NCBI RefSeq assembly: GCF_008831285.2
Contig: NC_045144.1
Location: forward strand, 25,003,716 to 25,067,715
Origin: Nymphaea colorata
Taxonomy: Eukaryota > Streptophyta > Magnoliopsida > Nymphaeales > Nymphaeaceae
Reading direction: 5' to 3'
DNA length: 64,000 bases
In this document: piece by piece, positions 58,273 through 64,000 of the stretch
How the letters are laid out: each line of letters starts with the position of its first letter
How positions within the stretch are numbered: position 1 is the first letter of the stretch
Notes under the pieces: model-generated
What the model saw: the letters and a program-made list of their open reading frames with translations, nothing else
Databases searched by the model: none
What the model was told of the DNA's origin: nothing
Position numbers and translations under genes: made by a program

Positions 58273-61200
58273 GGTTCCCAACTGTACGTTGTTTATTAAT
58301 AACCACTCATATCAACATCCCTTTCGCTACTGTTTCTGCATGATCTGCAATTCTTCCACTCCAACACTTGCAACAGAGGTTAACGATTTACTGTCATTTG
58401 AAAGATGCTTTCTCCCTAACGTAGGCTCTAATACGACACTAAATAAGCCAAAAGCCTGAAAGTAACAATATGGCAAACTACATCAGTGGAGATAGCACAT
58501 ACTTTCCCTATTCAAATTATCTCCAGAAAATTTTCTGACTGCAACAGGATTTTAATCGCAGCTCTGCCCAGTCGCAGCAATCATCTTTGACAAAAGATCT
58601 TCTCTGTGTCACCACCAATAATCTTCCATTCAGCTCAACCTAAACAATTCCATGGTATGTGTTATAGATACGGTCATCTTAATTGAATACTTTATCAGAT
58701 TGTGGTTCTTTATACCCCTTAACCGGCTGCTTTTAAAGCATGCTTACAGTATTGACAATATTGTCAAAAATTTAGACCCTGAAGCTACTTCACAAGGGTA
58801 AGTTGGAGGGTGAATGAGTTGATCATATGAAACATTTCCTTCATCTGGATAAATCTGAACCTTTCACATTTTCAAAGCTGTTGTATATAGGTTTGGAGAT
58901 GTACTGTTGAATAACATGCATGGACTGTTAAACAACATGCAATTTGTAACGGGTAGATTAACATCAGGTTTCATTTATTAGTGGAGCTCTGCCCAGTGGA
59001 GAATTTGATTGATTTCAATATTTCATATATCTTCAGAAGTCTACAAGTCTAGAGAGTTGCATTTTACTTAGTTCTAGATGGCATGGGACAGCCATATCTC
59101 TTGATTTGCATCAAAATGTTGCCTTTTTCTTGAATCATTTTCTACGCTCGAAACAAATTTATGGACACAAGAGTTTGATGGTTGTCTCAAACTGCCAGGT
59201 TTCTTCACGTACTGTTAAATAATGTTGTGGATATGCTTGTCTTCCTGTTTGCAATTGGTAGGTGAACGTTGACATTTCATGTATCAGTTGAACTCTGAAA
59301 GCCAAGAGAAGTTCATTGATTTCATATCTGTGGAACTCTTCAAGTCTGAAGAATTGAATTTCCCTTATTTCTTGATGGCATTGGACAGTTGTATCTTTTC
59401 ATTTCAATTAAATAATGTCTCTTGAATCATTTTCTTTGCTTAGGACAGCGAGAGTTTGATGGTTATCTCAAATTGGCAGGTTTTTGAAATGATATTAGTA
59501 TCATTTCATCTTAAGCTTGATTGCATGTGCTTGTCCAATTCCGAAGGCATGTCAGTACTCGTCAATCACAAGTCTATCTCTATTGTATTGCGGTACTATA
59601 CCACGGTGCATGATACTTATTAGTAAGCTTTGCATATCTTGCCATGGACATTCAAGCATGTTCTCAAGTTGGCCCTGTTGCAACAGTGACGACACCAAAT
59701 GATTTGAAAGTAACTGTCAAAATGGGACCTTATCTGATAAGATGAAGCGGATTTGGAGGAACTTCTTGGACTATTCCTTTGTTCACTCATCTAATTCTAG
59801 CTTCAATAAATTCTCTTCGTTGCAAGAATGATTGGTAGTCATTCTTTCCTAGCAAATTCATGTTAAATTTCTTGTTTTCCTGTATGTACTTTGTTCTGGA
59901 AAGTGTTTTGTTACAAGAAAAATTCGGTGTAGTTAAGTTGACAAAGTCTTGGTCTAAGGTTGCTCACATGAGTGATCCTCATCTGTTACTGATGACTTGT
60001 AAAGCTTGACAGGTCTAGCAGCAAATGTTAAAGCCTAACTAGCAATCTACATGGATCCGATTCAGTTAGGTTTGGTCCTTTTAAAAGGTGGGTACTATCT
60101 CTGATGAGATTCACAGCTGCATGAAAATGGCAGTTTCAAATCTTTACTACAGTATGTAGCTTGAGAGCACAAGCAGGTCACTACTCATTACTTGCTATTT
60201 ATCTTGCTTTTTCCAATTTTTATCTGTCCAAGCTTAAAAATTTTCTAATTGTTGTCATCATCTTTTGGTTTGCTTGAAAAACTAGGCTGCCCTGTTTCAA
60301 TGAGGAGGTGACTGGTGGAAGCTGCTCTCAGTTGCTTTTTATGCCAATGGAATTTGCTTATTATGGCTGAGGATGGTATAAAGGTAGCCCCCCAACAACA
60401 TCCCAGAAAGGAGGGGATGAGGCCAAAGTTTGTATCTTTTATGGAAATTCAATCAGATCAGCCAGATTCTTGATTCGTGGATTCACCAAAATCAGTTATA
60501 CATGAATTGGTAATCCTTTTATAAGAAAAAAGGAAGAATAATATATACAACATGCATGATACCTTTGAAATCTAACAGTAATAGCTAATATATTCAAAAA
60601 ATGACACTCTAGATATTGCCACTCAGATATAAAAACATGAATCTAGTTCAAAAATTGATACGCTATGAAGTGTGAACTATTGATTCTCCCCAAAGAATTG
60701 TTTTAATTTCTTTGAAAATTTTCGACTCATCATAGGAGAAAACATTTTTCAGCGTGAATTTAAGTCAGTTCATATAAGCTTATAGAACAATCAGCATTAG
60801 GATTAAGTTATAGTTATGCACTCTGCTTTCGTTAAATAGAACTCATAACATTAAGCTTAGGCTTGATAGTGGTTTATACTCACACTATCTTTGTGGTGCT
60901 TTGTCTCTCTCAGTGTGAATATGGGGAGGAAGGAACAGATGAATTTGCTGCAAGTAATGTACTCCAACAACAGTACTGCTACTAATGAGTCGTGACTGCC
61001 CGCAAGAGAGAGAGCAGAGCAGAGACAAGGGCGCAAGCCCCTGTCTGGCCCCTGCCCTTGCACTTGCTTCATATGCTGATAAAATAGACCTAGAGGAGCA
61101 GAATTTTGATCAAACATATATGGTACATAAAAAAGCTGATTACTAGAGTTGGGGACGTGCATAGATTCAAGAATTATCATTGTTCATGCTTCAGTTGGTG

Positions 61201-62267
61201 AAAAGCACTTGAATTTTGGACCTCATTAGATAGTTTGGAGGAAACTTGTCTTCTGAAGGTTCAGCTAAAAGAACTTCCATCACTTTTCCCAAGCAGTTTG
61301 TCTACAGAGGAATGAGGACCATATCCATGGGTCTCATCAAGAAAAGATTTCAATGAAGAAACTGCCATTGACCTTTTTAAGATAATCACGTAGCTAATTG
61401 CATGTCTACATCATGTTTAGGAATGCTGGCATGCACTTCTTGCGAATGTCCAGTGAACAGTGAACACTTAATCACATATGCATGTCACCAGTCAATCCTT
61501 CTTGCTCTGCTTGTTGGATTCACATAAATTATCTTTTGTGTATCAGGATGCCCTTGGAGAAAAAAAGTGGGTTTTGGTCCCAAATCCTCAATACTAAAGG
61601 TGCTTATGCACTAGGGTTTCATGACTTATTTTCACTAATTGAACAGAGAGAGAGAGAGAGTTTGCCTCCACTTGATTGGAGTGCGCTAGTCTCTAAGATC
61701 TATGGGATGTAGCCAGTAGCTGAGCTAATGGTCCATACCAGCCCATCAAAAATTTCATTACAATGAAGCTGGACTCTTTTCTGGCCATGCCAAATGTGGT
61801 GCATACACTAGACAAGGGTAACTGAGAAAAATTCTGACTTTGTGACTGGCTGTATTTGTCTGCCTCTGTCACTGGCTATAGCTTACCTAACACGGGAATA
61901 ATAACAAGGACAACGGCTGCCAGGACAGACCCTCGAGCAGTGATATAGTCCAATAACTAGCTAAAGTTCCTTGTTGAATGACAAAATACATATGGCCTAT
62001 TTTATTCAAGACGCAATCAAGATTGACAATGAGCAGCCAAACCTCCAAACATAGGAGGAAGATAGATGGCAAGGAGAAGACAGAGAGAGTCCTGAACCTA
62101 GGGACGGCTCATGACCAATGATCATTTGTTTTCACTGAATTGTCTTGTCTGATGTTTGCTGTTTAAATGGTTTGAGTCTGATTTCCAATGTATTAAAGTC
62201 ATGTGAATCTGAACCTTTTGTAGATCCAAATGCAACTGTATTTTACAGACCAGAAGAGATCAGTTAC
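58273..62267. other. 4 kb without a supported gene; internal duplication
   Basis: A diverged tandem copy pair occurs at about 58982-59206 and 59285-59495, sharing TCAAGTCT/ACAAGTCT, GATGGCAT(G/T)GGACAG, CTTGAATCATTTTCT and GAGTTTGATGGTT(G/A)TCTCAAA. Short plausible coding stretches (for example 61546-61645, ILNTKGAYALGFHDLFSLIEQ) could be more captured exons, but I could not name them. Confidence 0.4.
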
Positions 62268-62438
62268 CTGCCACCTCAATATGTAGAAGCCCTCAGGGAG
62301 GACGTGAAATTCTGACAGCTGCAGACAAGGCAACACATATGGGACCCCCAGAGATATAACGCCCAGAACTCTGTCAGGCTGAAGGATTGCCAAGAGATAA
62401 GCTGGCAGTGCTCCAAAGTCCTTACCAGCAAACAAGGC
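62268..62438 (-). pseudogene. Single exon of a soluble epoxide hydrolase (alpha/beta fold)
   Basis: A 57-codon block between a CAG acceptor at 62439-62441 and a GTAACT donor at 62267 on the minus strand. It reads ALFAGKDFGALPAYLLAILQ, PDRVLGVISLGVPYVLP and EFHVLPEGFYILRWQ. This matches the nucleophile-elbow exon of plant epoxide hydrolases: G-K-D-F-G holds the catalytic Asp, followed by ER/DRV-x-GVI-LGVP and LPEGFY-LRW. The exon is in frame and has plausible splice sites, but no other exons of the enzyme were found on either side. It sits among pieces of unrelated genes on both strands, so I read it as a captured fragment rather than a gene. Confidence 0.85.
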
Positions 62439-62603
62439 CTGTTGACAAGCAGCCATAGACACTTCTTTGTCCCAGTAATAAATCTAGGATGATGATCCAT
62501 ATTCATGTGGATAAACTTGTACCTAAGAGAGAAAGCAGTACCTCTCTGATATCTTTATGTTAATCTCTCTCTCTCTCTCTCTCTCTTTCTGAGGAGAACT
62601 TCT

Positions 62604-62753
62604 TATGCGTACCAGTTCTATGTTAGTGGCATGATAGTAAAGGGAAGCACCAATAGCAGTACCATAAACGGGGTGAGAATCAAGTCATGGCAAGCTAACA
62701 TGTTAACAAACATGGTAGTTGCTCAGGTTTCAGACGTCATAGGCTCCACAACT
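62604..62753 (+). pseudogene. Polygalacturonase-like fragment
   Basis: An open stretch reading YAYQFYVSGMIVKGSTNSST then INGVRIKSWQ, before a TGA at 62754. The block V-x-V-x-G-x(5-9)-NGVRIK-[ST]-WQ is the conserved strand of plant glycoside hydrolase family 28 (polygalacturonases), just after the catalytic region. The part after WQ loosely continues the family pattern but lacks the usual GGSG. Other parts of the enzyme are absent. Confidence is moderate because the match is short. Confidence 0.5.
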
Positions 62754-62964
62754 TGAACTCATCAATATATGCATCTCATGTTCATTCAGCTTGACAATAC
62801 AACTGCTGGACAGATGGTTTTTACGTATCAGTTATATGCAATGTTTTTTATCTTGAGTTTTTTTTTCCTTTTTTCTCTTCTGCAACTGAATCATGTCCTT
62901 TATGTATCATCACACTTTCTTGAGCAGTTTTCTTCTTTAATGCTTTACTCATGAACTTGTTCAG

Positions 62965-63251
62965 GTTATGTGTGATACATACACTTCCCAAGGGGACCCA
63001 ATTCCAACAAACATGAGATACAATGCTGCAAAAAATTTTAGCCATCCTGATGTAGTGAAAGAAGAGCAGTTTTCTCTCTCTTGGCCATTGTGATCTTAAT
63101 CAGAGACAGAGTTGACAATGGAAGCCTGGTGCATTATACTATATTATCATGAGCAATCTTTTCTTTTCTGCAGAAGCATGAACTGAACAAGGTGCAAAAA
63201 AACTGGTATGGTATTGAGCAGGAGTACACCCTTCTTCAGAAAGACGTTCAC
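62965..63251 (+). pseudogene. Two exon fragments of glutamine synthetase
   Basis: Fragment A, 62965-63066, follows a TTCAG acceptor and reads [20 protein letters not shown] then [14 protein letters not shown]. Fragment B, 63174-63251, follows a CTGCAG acceptor and contains NWYGIEQEYTLLQKDV, which includes the Glu residues of the E-x-E metal-binding motif of the GS active site, then meets a TAG at 63258. Cytosolic and plastid GS normally continue with the WPLGWPVGG segment, which is missing here, as are all other exons. The order and orientation are those of the parent gene, and the intron between the pieces is retained, so the copy was taken from genomic DNA rather than from mRNA. Confidence 0.9.
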
Positions 63252-63494
63252 TGCAGTTAGCAGCTGTTGCAGCATTATGTGTGGATGATTGCACTACTTA
63301 ATCTCTGCCGCAAGCGTTCGCTACCACTTATCCAGACAATTTTTCTCTTGCCAACAACCACATGTACATTCTCACAGAGAGATATTGAACAGGTTCTTCT
63401 CAGAATCTGTGGTGAGGATCTTGTGTAGCTGCCATGAAAGCGTTAAGGGGATGTGCATACGTCGATGAAGAATGTTCTTTATAGAACCCATCTG

Positions 63495-63734
63495 ATGGTA
63501 ATGTGTACCGATATCTGGACCTTGATCATAGAGGATACCCTTGACGACGTGGTCGCAATGCTCACAGCAGTCTGATATACAAACTGATCCTCCCCCTCCA
63601 TTGCACTCAGTCTCATGCACCTGAACACAACAGGAGTGCTGACCTTTGCAGGCACACTCCCTTCATGTAGGCAAAGTACATAGAGAGGAAGTCCTTTGAG
63701 CACTCCGCTTCTACAGTTTGTCTTGATTGTGATT
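63495..63734 (-). pseudogene. SHI/STYLISH (SRS) family second-exon fragment, frameshifted
   Basis: On the minus strand, after a TTGCAG acceptor at 63735-63740, the sequence reads HEGSVPAKVSTPVVFRCMRL, SAMEGEDQFVYQTAVSI and, in another frame, DHVVKGILYDQGPD. This is the IGGH domain of SRS transcription factors (pattern VFRCVRV-x-DGE-x-YQ-x-I-GGH-V-KGILYDQG). A one-base loss at about 63556 breaks the frame inside the IGGH motif. Stops flank the piece. The RING-like zinc-finger exon would lie above 63740 and is not present in the remaining sequence. SRS proteins promote auxin biosynthesis and stamen and style development, but this fragment cannot act as one. Confidence 0.85.
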
Positions 63735-63740
63735 CTGCAA

Positions 63741-64000
63741 GCAAAAGCTGCCATACTGATGGATTATACAGAAAATAAAGCAAGAAAAGAAAAAAAATAA
63801 ATAAAGATATTGATGTACACATGATAGTATATAAAAATTCAGTTTTAACGACATTGATTTTTCATTTTAAGTCATTTTATCGATGTATTAATTGTGTAAT
63901 TAATCATGATATTTTACTTTTAAAGACTTGTTTTTGTCTATAATTTTAATTTTAGTTGGTCGGCCTGAGTTGTGAGCTGAGGTATCCTATATCCAACATC
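63741..64000. other. Window end; no feature seen
   Basis: AT-rich, no coding region recognised. If the SRS fragment were part of a longer captured region, its boundary would lie here or beyond the window. Confidence 0.35.

Noticed and set aside
62965-63251. A working glutamine synthetase gene
   Set aside because: Only two exons, early stop after QKDV, and no sign of the WPLGWPVGG or C-terminal catalytic parts within the window.
1-64000. tRNA, rRNA or snoRNA genes
   Set aside because: No stretch with a convincing tRNA T-arm plus acceptor pairing or rRNA similarity was seen while reading; the tRNA-like match at 34870 is the primer binding site of the copia element.

Overview
This is nuclear DNA from a flowering plant. 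The evidence is spliced plant gene structures with GT-AG introns, secreted STIG1-type cysteine-rich proteins, a plant B3-domain protein, fragments of plant SHI/STYLISH, glutamine synthetase, polygalacturonase and epoxide hydrolase genes, Ty1-copia and Ty3-gypsy elements, a LINE and several MITE-like families. The species cannot be told from the sequence. The window is AT-rich and gene-poor; most of it is repeats at different stages of decay.

Region by region. 0.8-26.6 kb holds four STIG1-like loci, all on the minus strand: a 351-residue gene made of five tandem 55-residue units (771-1826), a frameshifted remnant (8.5-8.8 kb), a cysteine-depleted remnant (12.0-12.4 kb) and a canonical 132-residue gene (26158-26556). 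Between them lie a MITE-like element at 7.8 kb, a GC-rich insertion with an 11-bp target duplication (10467-11239), a decayed LINE (14.8-17.0 kb) and the only clear housekeeping gene, an organellar-type ribosomal protein uL6 gene. Its 105-codon reading frame at 20.7 kb is preceded by a 2.8-kb intron in the 5' UTR and a telo-box at 17.57 kb. Just downstream are a palindromic MITE and an 83-bp-arm hairpin (22.3-22.8 kb).

28-34 kb contains only dispersed repeats. 34541-40197 is a complete Ty1-copia element with LTRs identical by eye and a perfect 5-bp target duplication (GCTTT). It lies 49 bp upstream of the first exon of a broken FolD (methylenetetrahydrofolate dehydrogenase/cyclohydrolase) gene piece (40247-41297). 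42-48 kb carries a foldback element, a possible LTR and a decayed Ty3-gypsy polyprotein on the minus strand. 53.1-53.9 kb is a second, larger foldback element. A single-exon B3-like gene lies at 57182-58060.

The last part, 62.27-63.73 kb, is the most unusual. Within 1.5 kb it holds exon-sized pieces of four unrelated genes: epoxide hydrolase (minus), polygalacturonase-like (plus), glutamine synthetase (plus) and SHI/STYLISH (minus). This pattern is typical of transposon gene capture (Helitron or Pack-MULE).

No operon-like relation exists between the genes. The probably functional loci are the two intact STIG1-like genes, the uL6 gene and the B3 gene; everything else with coding similarity is broken or belongs to a mobile element.
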